From the IMG/VR virus record IMGVR_UViG_3300043434_000833, positions 1 through 64,000 of that record: 64,000 nt of DNA; one strand, 5' to 3'. A program made the position numbers and the translations under genes. The first letter of the stretch is position 1. Each line of letters begins with the position of its first letter. The notes under the pieces were generated by a model. It was not told the origin of the DNA. It saw nothing but the letters and a program-made list of their open reading frames with translations, and made no database searches. Positions 1 to 8,146 of the stretch are shown piece by piece. Source of the stretch: a virus.

Positions 1-698
1 GCATTGATGTCTTTAGGGAAACACGTTCCACCAAATCCACGTTTACCGTCGTGACCGGGTACTGATGTATGTGAATTACCAATACGTGGGTCCGCAACAA
101 ATCCCTCAACCACATCATTCCAATCACCACCGACTTTCATAATTAAATCATAGTACTCGTTCATAAAGGCAGTCTTAACCGTTAAGAAGTTATTGGCCAT
201 ATACTTTACAAACTCAGCAGAATTAGAATCGGTTATCACATAATGTTTATTACCAAATCGAGATACGAATAACTCCTTTACCTTTTCACATAAAAATGAT
301 TTACCACCAATAACAATTCTTGCTTGAGTTAACATATCTAATTTAGCAGTCTTCTCTGTTAAGAATTCAGGACAAAATACTATTTTTAAGTTGTACTTAC
401 TTTCTAACATTTTTGTGGTGCCAGGAAGTACTGTAGACTTCAGGATGAAGGTTGGGTTATATCTACCTGGCACATTTGAAAAGAAATTCTCAATAATGGA
501 TAAATCTTGTCTCCCATCTTTTTTCATTGGTGTTGGTAAACACACAAAAACAAAATCTTGTAGTAGTGTTTCCTCCAATGAATGAGTTCTCTTAGTGTCA
601 TCAATATCATATACTTTTATGTCCGCAGTAGGTGCGAACGCGAAAGCTTGTGATTCACCCACAAACCCGAACCCCACTATACCTATTCTATATTTCAT
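1..698 (-). CDS. UDP-glucose/GDP-mannose 6-dehydrogenase family protein, C-terminus beyond window
   Basis: NAD+-dependent nucleotide-sugar 6-dehydrogenases oxidise the C6 hydroxyl of a UDP- or GDP-sugar to a uronate in the cytosol, supplying acidic sugars for glycans. The gene starts at ATG 696-698 and runs off the left edge after 232 codons. Seen: Rossmann motif GFGFVG at residues 9-14, the conserved lysine in EFVKYMANNF (Lys165), and the catalytic thiol motif GFGGTCFPKD (Cys226) right at the edge. The start overlaps the end of the upstream gene by 11 bp, so it is probably translationally coupled to it. Substrate cannot be told from this part. A second family member lies at 44196-46622. Family assignment is secure; sugar specificity is open. 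Confidence 0.9.
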   Translation of the reverse strand, partial: MKYRIGIVGFGFVGESQAFAFAPTADIKVYDIDDTKRTHSLEETLLQDFVFVCLPTPMKKDGRQDLSIIENFFSNVPGRYNPTFILKSTVLPGTTKMLESKYNLKIVFCPEFLTEKTAKLDMLTQARIVIGGKSFLCEKVKELFVSRFGNKHYVITDSNSAEFVKYMANNFLTVKTAFMNEYYDLIMKVGGDWNDVVEGFVADPRIGNSHTSVPGHDGKRGFGGTCFPKDIN

Positions 699-1212
699 TG
701 ATGTTAATTAATTTTTCTGTTAAGTTAGTAGCTTTTATTATTGGTAAATGACCAACGTATTTTTTTTCTTTTTGTGGATGTTCAATTATCTCACCACTTT
801 CTGTTTCAGTTTCTCTATTCATCAAAACCCAATCCCAATAAATGTCTCCTTCATTTATTTCTTTTATATTCCAAATAAAAAATCCTTCGGGTGTTGAGTT
901 TACGTAAAATGCACGTTTATATTTTGAGCTTTTTAATTTTTCCCATTTAATCTGTTCAATAAACATTAAGTCAAAATGAACTCTTCTACATTTTAATTCA
1001 AGTTCCGACAGCCACTTTAACGTAAAGGCGTCATAATAACAGAATTTATTTATTTTATTTGTCGATTCTAAATCATAAAATAATTTTTCTTTTATTAATT
1101 CAAAAAGTCTTTGTTCATTGAATGAACTAAAATATTTTCTTATTCTAGCCTCTTCACGTTCAATCAATAATTTGGGTGTGTTTATAAACAACTCTTTAGT
1201 ATCTCCCAACAT
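688..1212 (-). CDS. hypothetical protein, 174 aa
   Basis: No family recognised. The product looks soluble, with a charged N-terminal half and an aromatic, Trp-rich stretch around residues 110-130 (FIWNIKEINEGDIYWDW). No signal peptide or membrane segment is visible. It overlaps the upstream methyltransferase gene by 31 bp and the downstream dehydrogenase gene by 11 bp, so the three genes are almost certainly one transcript. Nothing in it points to DNA modification or sugar metabolism; its role is unknown. Confidence 0.75.
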   Translation of the reverse strand: MLGDTKELFINTPKLLIEREEARIRKYFSSFNEQRLFELIKEKLFYDLESTNKINKFCYYDAFTLKWLSELELKCRRVHFDLMFIEQIKWEKLKSSKYKRAFYVNSTPEGFFIWNIKEINEGDIYWDWVLMNRETETESGEIIEHPQKEKKYVGHLPIIKATNLTEKLININEI

Positions 1213-1796
1213 AAATCTCCTGGTATTTTACTTCTTTCATACGCATTAGCTCGACCCTGAGTTCCTGTCTTAGATCCCCGAGGTGCTGCAACGTGACAAG
1301 GGTCACCGTTCTTACACATCTTACGTGGTACCCATACATCACTATTTGTCCAAATATCAGTTGGCTTCATTCGTTCATCACCATACTGACAATAAGTAAC
1401 CGTATTTCGTTTATAACCTTCCATAAATGGCATCTTACGAAGGACCCCTCGAGGATTCTCAATAAACCAATAGGTTGGTTGAAAATGTTCAATAATCTCA
1501 ATAGTCTTCTTAACCAATTCAATACCTAATCTTGCGGTATCTGTCTTAGGTATATACGCACCTTTTCCTCCTGTCCAATGATGTCCAAGTGCCGCAACAC
1601 TAAATCCCGTACAAGGTGGTGAGGCCCAAATTACATCGGGTTTGAATGGTACTTTAGTCACATCAAAGTCAAGAATGCTAACCGCGTAGTCAATACCATC
1701 GAATGGTGTGAGGTCAGAAGAAAATACTTTCATCCCTAAACTCTCCGCAATCTTCCCGACCGAACGACTACCAGCATATAGTTCTAAAACATTCAT
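1182..1796 (-). CDS. short DNA cytosine-C5 methyltransferase-like protein
   Basis: C5 methyltransferases transfer a methyl group from SAM to C5 of cytosine in DNA. Seen: a motif I-like start (VLELYAGSRSVGKIAESLG, residues 3-21), motif IV ASPPCTGFS with the nucleophile Cys62, and motif VI FIENPRG at 112-117. At 204 residues it is much shorter than Dcm-type enzymes (about 320-420) and the target-recognition part with QRR and GN-type motifs is not obvious, so it is a reduced catalytic domain of the sort often found in phages. A base-modifying relative acting on a nucleotide is possible. The start overlaps the stop of the upstream gene as TAATG. No restriction endonuclease is adjacent, which fits self-protection of phage DNA. 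Confidence 0.8.
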   Translation of the reverse strand: MNVLELYAGSRSVGKIAESLGMKVFSSDLTPFDGIDYAVSILDFDVTKVPFKPDVIWASPPCTGFSVAALGHHWTGGKGAYIPKTDTARLGIELVKKTIEIIEHFQPTYWFIENPRGVLRKMPFMEGYKRNTVTYCQYGDERMKPTDIWTNSDVWVPRKMCKNGDPCHVAAPRGSKTGTQGRANAYERSKIPGDLCWEILKSCL

Positions 1797-2077
1797 TAAC
1801 GTAAATGTTTAAATCTTTCGGCTAAGTTATTAATGAATTCTTCTTCGGTTACCGATAATAGGTCTCTACATTTTGCCAAATGGTCAAGACTCTCCCAAAA
1901 TCTTTCGTCATTAATGTTTGGTCTACGGACACCAGTGTTACTATTTTTAGTGGCTTGGTCAGGTTCAATATAACCGTCCTCAACTAAAATTTCAATTAGT
2001 CGGTCTCTTTCTCTTCGACTACAAGAATCAATAAATTCACTTGGGTCGATGTCTACTTCTGCTGAAAATTCTGGCAT
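1796..2077 (-). CDS. hypothetical protein, 93 aa
   Basis: No family recognised. Acidic, soluble-looking, Arg- and Glu-rich helical protein (SCSRRERDRLIEILVEDGYI near residues 19-38). First gene of a transcript ending in the dehydrogenase gene: a terminator lies just upstream at 2131-2161 and a TATATTTT box (minus strand) sits at 2101-2108, although no clear -33 TTG is at the right distance. The stop codon shares one base with the ATG of the methyltransferase gene (TAATG). Confidence 0.75.
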   Translation of the reverse strand: MPEFSAEVDIDPSEFIDSCSRRERDRLIEILVEDGYIEPDQATKNSNTGVRRPNINDERFWESLDHLAKCRDLLSVTEEEFINNLAERFKHLR

Positions 2078-2130
2078 AATATTGTTATTTAATGTTTAAT
2101 AAAATATAGTAAAAAATATTCAAATAAAAA

Positions 2131-2161
2131 AATAACCCCTTAAATAATTTAAGAGGTTATT
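2131..2161 (-). terminator. intrinsic terminator hairpin
   Basis: Near-perfect inverted repeat: a 15-base left arm (2131-2145) pairs with 2147-2161 with one mismatch at 2138. On the minus strand the stem ends in GGTTATTTTTTTATTTG, giving a U-tract, so it should stop transcripts coming from the small-gene cluster at 2165-3046. The plus-strand side has weaker support. Confidence 0.75.
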
Positions 2162-2164
2162 AGA

Positions 2165-2302
2165 TTATTTCTTTTTAAAAAGGTCTCTGAGTTTTTTACC
2201 TTCTTTTACAACCCTACCGTTTTCATCCATCATAGGTGCTCGATAAAATTCGTATACCGTCCAAAGTACGGTACCAATAATTCCGATTATAAAATAAATC
2301 AT
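2165..2302 (-). CDS. small membrane protein, 45 aa
   Basis: Starts MIYFIIGIIGTVLWTVYEFY, a single N-terminal transmembrane helix, followed by a short charged tail ending LRDLFKKK. The predicted orientation puts the basic tail in the cytoplasm. It is the last gene before the terminator at 2131-2161 and follows the 94-aa gene by 4 bp. Such tiny one-helix proteins are common in phage accessory clusters; function unknown. Confidence 0.65.
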   Translation of the reverse strand: MIYFIIGIIGTVLWTVYEFYRAPMMDENGRVVKEGKKLRDLFKKK

Positions 2303-2306
2303 ACGA

Positions 2307-2591
2307 TTAATGTTTAGGTCTCCAAAATTGATACCATTTTCTTTTCAACATAGGTTTACATTCGGAAAAAGGGTTTTCACCAAATGAAACTTTGTTAATA
2401 TATTTTGCGGTTAAGACATTCAAAAAGACTTCTTGATATTGTTGGGGGATGTTGGCAAAATCAGCCTTAATGTCCACCTTTAAATCTATTGGACCTTCTT
2501 GCGTATACACTGTAAAGTGTTCTTGTAATGTGACTATTGACGACGCTTTCACATTTACATAGTCATTGCCTAAATTAAATTCTATACTCAT
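2307..2591 (-). CDS. hypothetical protein, 94 aa
   Basis: No family recognised. Predicted soluble, beta-rich in the first half (MSIEFNLGNDYVNVKASSIV) and ending in a basic, Trp-containing tail (MLKRKWYQFWRPKH). It directly abuts the upstream membrane-protein gene (stop at 2592-2594, ATG at 2589-2591), so the two are probably co-translated. Confidence 0.7.
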   Translation of the reverse strand: MSIEFNLGNDYVNVKASSIVTLQEHFTVYTQEGPIDLKVDIKADFANIPQQYQEVFLNVLTAKYINKVSFGENPFSECKPMLKRKWYQFWRPKH

Positions 2592-2855
2592 TTATTCTGT
2601 TTCGTGTTCGTAATGTCCCTCATACTCTTTTTTAACAATAGGGTACTTGGGTAAAATATATTTTCTAGTTAATTCGTGACGACCAATCTCAATATTTAAT
2701 TGAAATTGAGTTTGAATTAATTCGTCTATTTCTTTTTCCGTAGTTATTTTATACTCATCAAACTTTTTTTGATTCTCCACGAAGAAAAATAACACGATAG
2801 ATAGTGTTATTAAACTTAAAGCCAATAAACCTCTTATTGTTGTTTCGGTTTTCAT
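2592..2855 (-). CDS. single-span membrane protein with coiled-coil-like domain, 87 aa
   Basis: A hydrophobic segment at residues 9-26 (GLLALSLITLSIVLFFFV) is preceded by a basic N-terminus and followed by a charged helical region, roughly residues 29-60. The layout resembles spanin- or holin-accessory-like proteins, but no specific lysis motif is seen and no lysis enzyme is adjacent. It sits in a run of four small genes (2165-3046), two of which carry a clear hydrophobic helix. Confidence 0.7.
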   Translation of the reverse strand: MKTETTIRGLLALSLITLSIVLFFFVENQKKFDEYKITTEKEIDELIQTQFQLNIEIGRHELTRKYILPKYPIVKKEYEGHYEHETE

Positions 2856-2881
2856 CTTTTAATTTTTTACGAATGTTCGCA

Positions 2882-3046
2882 TTAAAATATTTCTTCAGCA
2901 ATACCCAAGACTTCCGCAAGTCCTAATAAAATTGCCGCAACTTCTAAATGTCCTTGGAAAAGGGTAAAACAGGCACCAAATCTGATGCCTGATTTTACAA
3001 TACTTATCCAAAAATGACTATTTGATTTTGATTCTTTCGGTTCCAT
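2882..3046 (-). CDS. small hydrophobic protein, 54 aa
   Basis: Found by reading the minus strand between the 87-aa gene and the cytosine methyltransferase gene. It starts MEPKESKSNSHFWISIVKSG and continues with a hydrophobic stretch (residues about 35-50, VAAILLGLAEVLGIAEE). Residues 13-31 are aromatic and amphipathic. No family is named with confidence; a membrane-associated phage protein is the best guess. The start is 12 bp downstream of the stop of the methyltransferase gene. Confidence 0.6.
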   Translation of the reverse strand: MEPKESKSNSHFWISIVKSGIRFGACFTLFQGHLEVAAILLGLAEVLGIAEEIF

Positions 3047-3058
3047 AATCTATTATAG

Positions 3059-4033
3059 TTATTTTTTGTGAGATTTCAAAATTTTTTGTGATTCAATATA
3101 ATTGTCGATGAAATTAATTCGTTGACCAATCCAATACATTACATTGACAGTCATTGAATTGCCAATTGCACCCTTAACACTTGAGTACGATGGTTTTTTA
3201 CCAGCAACTTCGAAGTCTAAATAACCATCAGGGAACCCTTGGAGTCTCTCAAGCTCTCTTTCAGTAAACACACGGATTGATTTCTTATCAACCCAATAGT
3301 TTGAAGTTGACACTTTACCAAATCCATCAACTAATGTTTGAGCATATGACTTAGTTACTGTACCTGCGAGTTTAATGTGTCCGAGAATATTTTGGGTGTA
3401 CTCATCCCTCTTGATTCGATTCTTTTCTTCAACGCTTTCAAAACATCCTTCTTCAAATAATACTGAGAATGGGACTTTCCAATTGTTTCCACGATATCCG
3501 ACAATGAAGATTCTTTTGCGTCGTTGGGGAACTCCGAAGTATTGGCTGTCGAAAACCCGATAAGCGATTGAGTATTCTTCTCCTTGGACAACTCCTTGTT
3601 TGTCGAGGTCTTCGACTTGGAAGTTAGTACCTGTGAAAGAGGAGATGATTTCACACAACGCTTTTCTGTGTTTGTTCTTAAAAACCCCTTCGACATTTTC
3701 CCAAATGAACCATCTTGGTCGTTTTTCTTTAAGAATTCTTCCATACTCAAGGGAGAGTTGACCACGGATGTCATCCATTCCTTTGTTGAGTCCTGCATCG
3801 GAAAAAGATTGACAAGGCGTTCCTCCGACCAATAGGTCGAAGTTGATTGTTTTGTAGACTGCATAATCGTTTAGTTTAGTTAAATCAGAAAATAATGGGA
3901 CGTTTGGGTAGTGATGTGATAAAACTTTTTGTGGAAAAGAGGCGAAGTCACATAAACCTTCACACTCCCAACCTAATGGTGACCAGGCCACGGTCGCAGC
4001 TTCGATACCACTACATACTGAGAAATACTTCAT
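3059..4033 (-). CDS. DNA cytosine-5 methyltransferase (Dcm type)
   Basis: Methylates C5 of cytosine in a specific DNA sequence using SAM. All landmark motifs are visible in order: motif I FSVCSGIEAATVAW (residues 4-17), motif IV GGTPCQSFS with catalytic Cys74, motif VI WENVEGVF (111-118), motif VIII QRRKRIFIVG (170-179), then a target-recognition region with RLQGFP (263-268) and motif X GNSM (291-294). The 324-residue length is normal. No endonuclease gene is adjacent, so it is an orphan enzyme likely to protect phage DNA or alter expression. A host-like promoter at 4066-4096 reads into it, suggesting early expression. Confidence 0.95.
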   Translation of the reverse strand: MKYFSVCSGIEAATVAWSPLGWECEGLCDFASFPQKVLSHHYPNVPLFSDLTKLNDYAVYKTINFDLLVGGTPCQSFSDAGLNKGMDDIRGQLSLEYGRILKEKRPRWFIWENVEGVFKNKHRKALCEIISSFTGTNFQVEDLDKQGVVQGEEYSIAYRVFDSQYFGVPQRRKRIFIVGYRGNNWKVPFSVLFEEGCFESVEEKNRIKRDEYTQNILGHIKLAGTVTKSYAQTLVDGFGKVSTSNYWVDKKSIRVFTERELERLQGFPDGYLDFEVAGKKPSYSSVKGAIGNSMTVNVMYWIGQRINFIDNYIESQKILKSHKK

Positions 4034-4065
4034 TGGTTATTTTGTTTAGTAGTTTAACAACAAGA

Positions 4066-4096
4066 CAAATTTAAGAAGTATTTTGTGAAATACAAA
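4066..4096 (-). promoter_or_regulatory. candidate Bacteroidetes-type promoter for the Dcm-type methyltransferase gene
   Basis: On the minus strand TTTG (complement of 4093-4096) is followed by 19 bases and TAAATTTG (complement of 4066-4073). This matches the -33 TTTG / -7 TAnnTTTG promoter described for the Bacteroidetes housekeeping sigma factor. The start codon is about 33 bases downstream. Confidence 0.55.
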
Positions 4097-4140
4097 AATA
4101 TTTTAGGATATTTTAAAAAATATTCATAACTAATTTAAAA

Positions 4141-5538
4141 TCAATTACTTATAAACTCATATTTCTCTTTTTTCCACTCTAAATTAGAGAATTTTTTCAA
4201 TCTATTAGATAAAATAGTGACAGCGTCATCATATACACTATCGACGGTAGTGTTCGCCTTACCATATGATTGTACTAAATTACCTTTCCGATATTGTAGA
4301 TTAATCTTCTTTCTATTGAAGTGTAAAGAAATGAATATGTAAAGAATTCCGTGTGGAAATTGTTTAGACATACAGTTCTTCATCGAATATCCTTCTAATC
4401 TAAATTCATCTTCGGTTAAAAGGACTTTTGGTTTAAATGTTTTGTCACCGACACAAATGTCGTTTTCAATTTCTTTAACAACATCCTCAGGTATGAGATA
4501 CTTCACTTTATATCCTCTAACAAAATGTAATTTATAACCAGACCACACCTCCATTGTGTTATCAAAGTCATTGTCATTTTTAGCTTTAAATTTTAAATTT
4601 AAACCTCGTTTTTCTAAAAGATCTCTAATTGTAAATAATTTATTTAATGAATAAACTAATGAGTCCGTTTTAAGTGTGTCGGTTTCCCATTTATTAATCA
4701 TCTTAACCATACATTGTTTCTCCGATTCATTTTTAAGTTCGTGAGTTTTTTTATTAGGTGGAGTATCGTAACAATGTGTTTCCCATTTAAAGTCTTTTAT
4801 GTAATTGATATATTCAGATCCGAATAATTTACATAGATAGTTTACTGCCGATATTTGTATTGGTCTACCCCAATTTTTACTTAACTCACTTATCAAATAT
4901 CTTGATTTAATACCATATGAATCCAATACTGCCGGTAAGTACTTATATTCGTTTTTTTCTAACCATTTTTTCTTTGGGTACTCGTGTTGAATATCATAAT
5001 ATATACCGTCGTGACCCTTTATCCCTTTGACATCTAAGTGATAGTCAACAATTAAATCGTATATGGTGTTAAGTGTAGGTTTAAATTTATAGTTTTTGGT
5101 CTGAAAAAAACTTGATTTAAATTTAGGTTGTAATAATATGATAAAAAAATCTTCAAGTTTAATAAGTGCTCTTTCAAATTTAACACCCCAATAGGCCTTT
5201 CTTTTCTCACCTCTAAGAATACCGTTCTCAATTAGATTAAAAATCATATTGAAATCGTTCTTACCATTTTTAGTTATGTTTCTAAAAATTTTATCGTCAG
5301 TTAAACCTTCATTAATAATTTTATATGACGTGTTAATGTCCCCATTTACAGTATTGATTACCATAATGTGTTCAAATGAGATGTGTTTTTTTGTTCCGTA
5401 TCTATCGTAATCAAATTCGTATATACTCTGAAATAACAAATTTAATCCATCCACATACAACCTCAAATCACAATACGACGTGGAGATAGTCTTGGTTCTA
5501 TCTTTCTTTTCTTGTGTGTGTCTAAATAATAAATCCAT
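4141..5538 (-). CDS. PcfJ-like protein (shorter paralogue), 465 aa
   Basis: PcfJ-like proteins are a family of unknown biochemical role first named in a conjugative plasmid and also found in phages. The C-terminal signature is visible: LEGYSMKNCMSKQF (residues 381-394), a beta strand with FISLHFNRKKINLQY, then LVQSYGKANTT near 421-431, which parallels the usual 'lhhCV...iyfiR...Q..G..N' pattern. The first 370 residues are helical, Lys/Asn-rich and unassigned. The next gene upstream encodes a 630-residue protein with the same C-terminal module, so the pair arose by duplication with strong divergence. The 36-bp gap suggests one operon. Confidence 0.65.
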   Translation of the reverse strand: MDLLFRHTQEKKDRTKTISTSYCDLRLYVDGLNLLFQSIYEFDYDRYGTKKHISFEHIMVINTVNGDINTSYKIINEGLTDDKIFRNITKNGKNDFNMIFNLIENGILRGEKRKAYWGVKFERALIKLEDFFIILLQPKFKSSFFQTKNYKFKPTLNTIYDLIVDYHLDVKGIKGHDGIYYDIQHEYPKKKWLEKNEYKYLPAVLDSYGIKSRYLISELSKNWGRPIQISAVNYLCKLFGSEYINYIKDFKWETHCYDTPPNKKTHELKNESEKQCMVKMINKWETDTLKTDSLVYSLNKLFTIRDLLEKRGLNLKFKAKNDNDFDNTMEVWSGYKLHFVRGYKVKYLIPEDVVKEIENDICVGDKTFKPKVLLTEDEFRLEGYSMKNCMSKQFPHGILYIFISLHFNRKKINLQYRKGNLVQSYGKANTTVDSVYDDAVTILSNRLKKFSNLEWKKEKYEFISN

Positions 5539-5574
5539 ACAAAAAATATATATGGATTTAATTAGATTGTGTAG

Positions 5575-7467
5575 TTAAAAATGATTATTCGGTTGGAATA
5601 ATCTGTCAAATAAATAATCGGGTTTTACTTCTTTTTTCTCGGGGACAACTTCAATTCCGTTTATTTTAACAGGTACTCTTTTCTTATCTAAAGAATGTAG
5701 AATACCTAAACGCGCATACTTTGTCATTTTATGTTTTAATTCTTCGATGGCTAACATCATATCTGCTGGTGGTTGTTTGTTACAGAAATGTCTAGCTTGT
5801 AATAATGTACCATCTTGACAATGAAATTCACACGTCACTCTATCTTGTTTATCTAATGTTCTTAATGAAACTATTATTGATTTTTCTTTATCGGAGTACG
5901 AGGCAACACAATGGTGCATAAATTTACCTTCTTCATCATATTCTTCCTCACGTTTTAAAATATACGGATAGAATGTAATATCACCGAACTTATCGTCACC
6001 CAAGTCAATTTTTAAATCAATTGGTTTCTCAACATCTCCGACCATCTTATCATCAAATTTATATTCAACTACCCACCCTTTCTTTATAAACGACATCATC
6101 TTAGATAATTCCATATGTTCATTATGAAAATCATCATAAGTTTTTGATTTCAAATATAGTGAATCATCGTATTTACGTAGTTTTTTAATCATATTAAAAT
6201 GATCATATAACTCATCAATAAATCTTGATTTAATTGGGGTTTCTCTTGGATTTAAAAATCCTTCAAATCCTCTTTTCACCAATCTAACATTGTTTATTAT
6301 TTTAACAATATTTTCTTTTTCAACATTTAATATTTCAAAATCATTATTTTTCATTTCGTTAGCAAAATGAAATTTATTAGTTGCCCCTAATATTTCAGAA
6401 CCATATGACATATTGTTAAAATGTGTACGGTCAATACTGCCGATGTATTTTGAAAAGTTATCACCAAAGAAATAACATAGTCTAGCAAAAGTGTATATGT
6501 CTATTTTACTATTATCGTGCATAATTTTAATGGTAATTTTAGATTTAATTTGAAACATATCTAAAATAGATGCAACGAGTTTTCTTTCGTTTTTCTTTAG
6601 AAACTTTTCAGTCGGGTAAAAATTTGTAATCCAATAACCATAGTCGTTGGACACTTTTATTTTCTTAAGTTCAACAAAACGTTCTAACATTAACTGTACA
6701 AACCATTTACCATTGAAGACAAAATTCTGATTTAAATTAAAAACTTTATCAATTTGAAAAACAAAATCGGAGTTATTAAATGTTTTTTTATATTCATCAA
6801 ATAAAATAGACTTTTCGTCTAAGATTTGTCTCATTTCTAAAATACCTCCTTGTTTAAACGCCTGTGCTAAAAATCCAAAATTGTTAGTTCTAAACAAGGT
6901 GTGTTTTGATTTGGGTTCCTTGTTCATATTAAGCGTGGTAAAATTACCGGTGACAGTATTAAATGTTACCGATTGGACGCTCGTGGATTTTCTAAAGTAA
7001 ATGTTGTTAAATGGTCTATGACTCGTGTGTCGATAAATTTTAATAGTAACTTTATCTCCGTGTCTCCTAATTGAACGTTCGATTGTGTTAACGGTTATTT
7101 CACTGAATGGATTACCGTAATGTTTTTTGATATGTCTATCATTTCTTGTTTGGAAATTACGAAATGCGTAGTTAACTGTGGTTTGTTCATTTATACCTGA
7201 CTCACCGTAAAAAAAACGAGTTTTTCGTTTACCCATTTTTTCAGGAAATTCAACTATGCGACCAATTTTTGGTTTATTAAAATCCTCAAAAAAGATATTA
7301 AAAGCGTCAATAGGTTTAGTCACTTGTGTCCTTTCTTCTTCATCATCAAATACATCCAAATCAACCGATATGGAATTTAGTGATTTTTTCTTGTCAGATA
7401 TTTTACAATAATCTTTAAAAACCGTGATGGTTGCATAGTTAAATCTTTGAGTTAAAATATCCTCCAT
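5575..7467 (-). CDS. PcfJ-like protein (longer paralogue), 630 aa
   Basis: Carries the PcfJ-type C-terminal module: EGKFMHHCVASYSD (residues 513-526) with the His-His-Cys core, the strand IIVSLRTLDKQDRVTCEFHC, and LLQARHFCN ending at Asn563. About 70 further residues follow, rich in Lys and Val. The long N-terminal region (1-480) has no recognised domain. The module is better conserved than in the 465-aa paralogue immediately downstream. A TATATTTG box at 7490-7497 (minus strand) lies about 22 bases upstream of the ATG and may be its -7 element, although the matching -33 element is not clear. Function unknown; nucleic-acid processing has been guessed for the family but not shown. Confidence 0.7.
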   Translation of the reverse strand: MEDILTQRFNYATITVFKDYCKISDKKKSLNSISVDLDVFDDEEERTQVTKPIDAFNIFFEDFNKPKIGRIVEFPEKMGKRKTRFFYGESGINEQTTVNYAFRNFQTRNDRHIKKHYGNPFSEITVNTIERSIRRHGDKVTIKIYRHTSHRPFNNIYFRKSTSVQSVTFNTVTGNFTTLNMNKEPKSKHTLFRTNNFGFLAQAFKQGGILEMRQILDEKSILFDEYKKTFNNSDFVFQIDKVFNLNQNFVFNGKWFVQLMLERFVELKKIKVSNDYGYWITNFYPTEKFLKKNERKLVASILDMFQIKSKITIKIMHDNSKIDIYTFARLCYFFGDNFSKYIGSIDRTHFNNMSYGSEILGATNKFHFANEMKNNDFEILNVEKENIVKIINNVRLVKRGFEGFLNPRETPIKSRFIDELYDHFNMIKKLRKYDDSLYLKSKTYDDFHNEHMELSKMMSFIKKGWVVEYKFDDKMVGDVEKPIDLKIDLGDDKFGDITFYPYILKREEEYDEEGKFMHHCVASYSDKEKSIIVSLRTLDKQDRVTCEFHCQDGTLLQARHFCNKQPPADMMLAIEELKHKMTKYARLGILHSLDKKRVPVKINGIEVVPEKKEVKPDYLFDRLFQPNNHF

Positions 7468-7519
7468 AATAAAGTTCTTAGTTAGAAAACAAATATACGA
7501 ATAAAATCATTAATATACG

Positions 7520-7527
7520 TATTTATA
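7520..7527 (+). promoter_or_regulatory. TATTTATA motif, candidate phage promoter element
   Basis: TATTTATA lies 16 bases before the ATG of the 42-aa basic protein. The same octamer occurs at the same 16-base distance before 11826 and at 21-28 bases before 20992, 22742 and 35756 in the sense direction. Transcription has not been shown; the motif may be a late-promoter element or AT-rich coincidence. Confidence 0.35.
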
Positions 7528-7543
7528 TAAAAATGTATATACT

Positions 7544-7672
7544 ATGGCAAAACCTAAATCCTCCGCTTCATCTACAAAGGTGACTTTTGGTAAAAGAAAG
7601 AAAGGAAAGTACAAGAAAAGTTTCGGTCCAAAATCTCAAAAACCGAAGAAATACGTGGGTCAGGGTCGTTAA
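7544..7672 (+). CDS. small very basic protein, 42 aa
   Basis: MAKPKSSASSTKVTFGKRKK begins a protein in which about a third of residues are Lys or Arg; it ends KKYVGQGR. There is no hydrophobic segment. Proteins of this composition in phages can be DNA-binding or virion-internal, but there is no recognised domain. It is a lone plus-strand gene facing minus-strand neighbours, overlaps the NlpC gene stop by 4 bp at its end, and has a TATTTATA element 16 bp upstream of its ATG. Confidence 0.65.
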   Translation: MAKPKSSASSTKVTFGKRKKGKYKKSFGPKSQKPKKYVGQGR

Positions 7673-8145
7673 TCTAAACGACCAGCACCCTTGTAAGATT
7701 TAAGATAACGGGGTTCAGATAAACTACTTATCTTGACCCCTTCTTTTCTATTTGCTGCGTGTGAAAAAGTCCCATTACCCAAATACAAACCACAATGCCA
7801 CCCACTCGGACTTTGTCTACTTCTAAAAAAAACAATATCACCAATTATTAAACTATCTTTTTTAATTCTTTTTGTTTGATTCCATTGTTTTTGACAATTG
7901 TCTGCTAATTTTCTTCCGTAAACTTCTCTATATAGTCTCTTAGTGTATTGTGAACAATCTATACCTCTTTTAGTTGATCCCCCCAATCGATATCTAACAC
8001 CATACCACTCCATAACAAATGTAGACAAGGGGGTTAACTTTAATGGATTGAGTTTATTATATTCAACATAATCTCTGAACTGATTTTGTGCAGTTGATGA
8101 CATTATGATTAATGTCATAATAATGGTAAGTGACAATTTTTTCAT
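7669..8145 (-). CDS. exported NlpC/P60-family cell-wall hydrolase
   Basis: NlpC/P60 enzymes are cysteine peptidases that cleave peptide bonds in peptidoglycan stems. Seen: a signal peptide (MKKLSLTIIMTLIIMSSTAQ, residues 1-20) with an AQ-type cleavage end typical of Bacteroidetes, the catalytic Cys64 in RGIDCSQYT, His117 in GWHCGLYLGNG and the third residue His129 in FSHAA. The length (158) fits a single catalytic domain without a binding domain. An exported hydrolase in a phage could act in lysis or as a virion-borne entry enzyme. It lies 2 bp downstream of the ThyA gene and is probably co-transcribed with it. Confidence 0.85.
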   Translation of the reverse strand: MKKLSLTIIMTLIIMSSTAQNQFRDYVEYNKLNPLKLTPLSTFVMEWYGVRYRLGGSTKRGIDCSQYTKRLYREVYGRKLADNCQKQWNQTKRIKKDSLIIGDIVFFRSRQSPSGWHCGLYLGNGTFSHAANRKEGVKISSLSEPRYLKSYKGAGRLD

Positions 8146-8146
8146 A

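Noticed and set aside
3355-3864. A 169-codon open frame on the same strand inside the Dcm-type methyltransferase gene
   Set aside because: It lies in another frame of a gene whose motifs are all intact, has a low-complexity composition and no domain; it is a shadow of the real gene.
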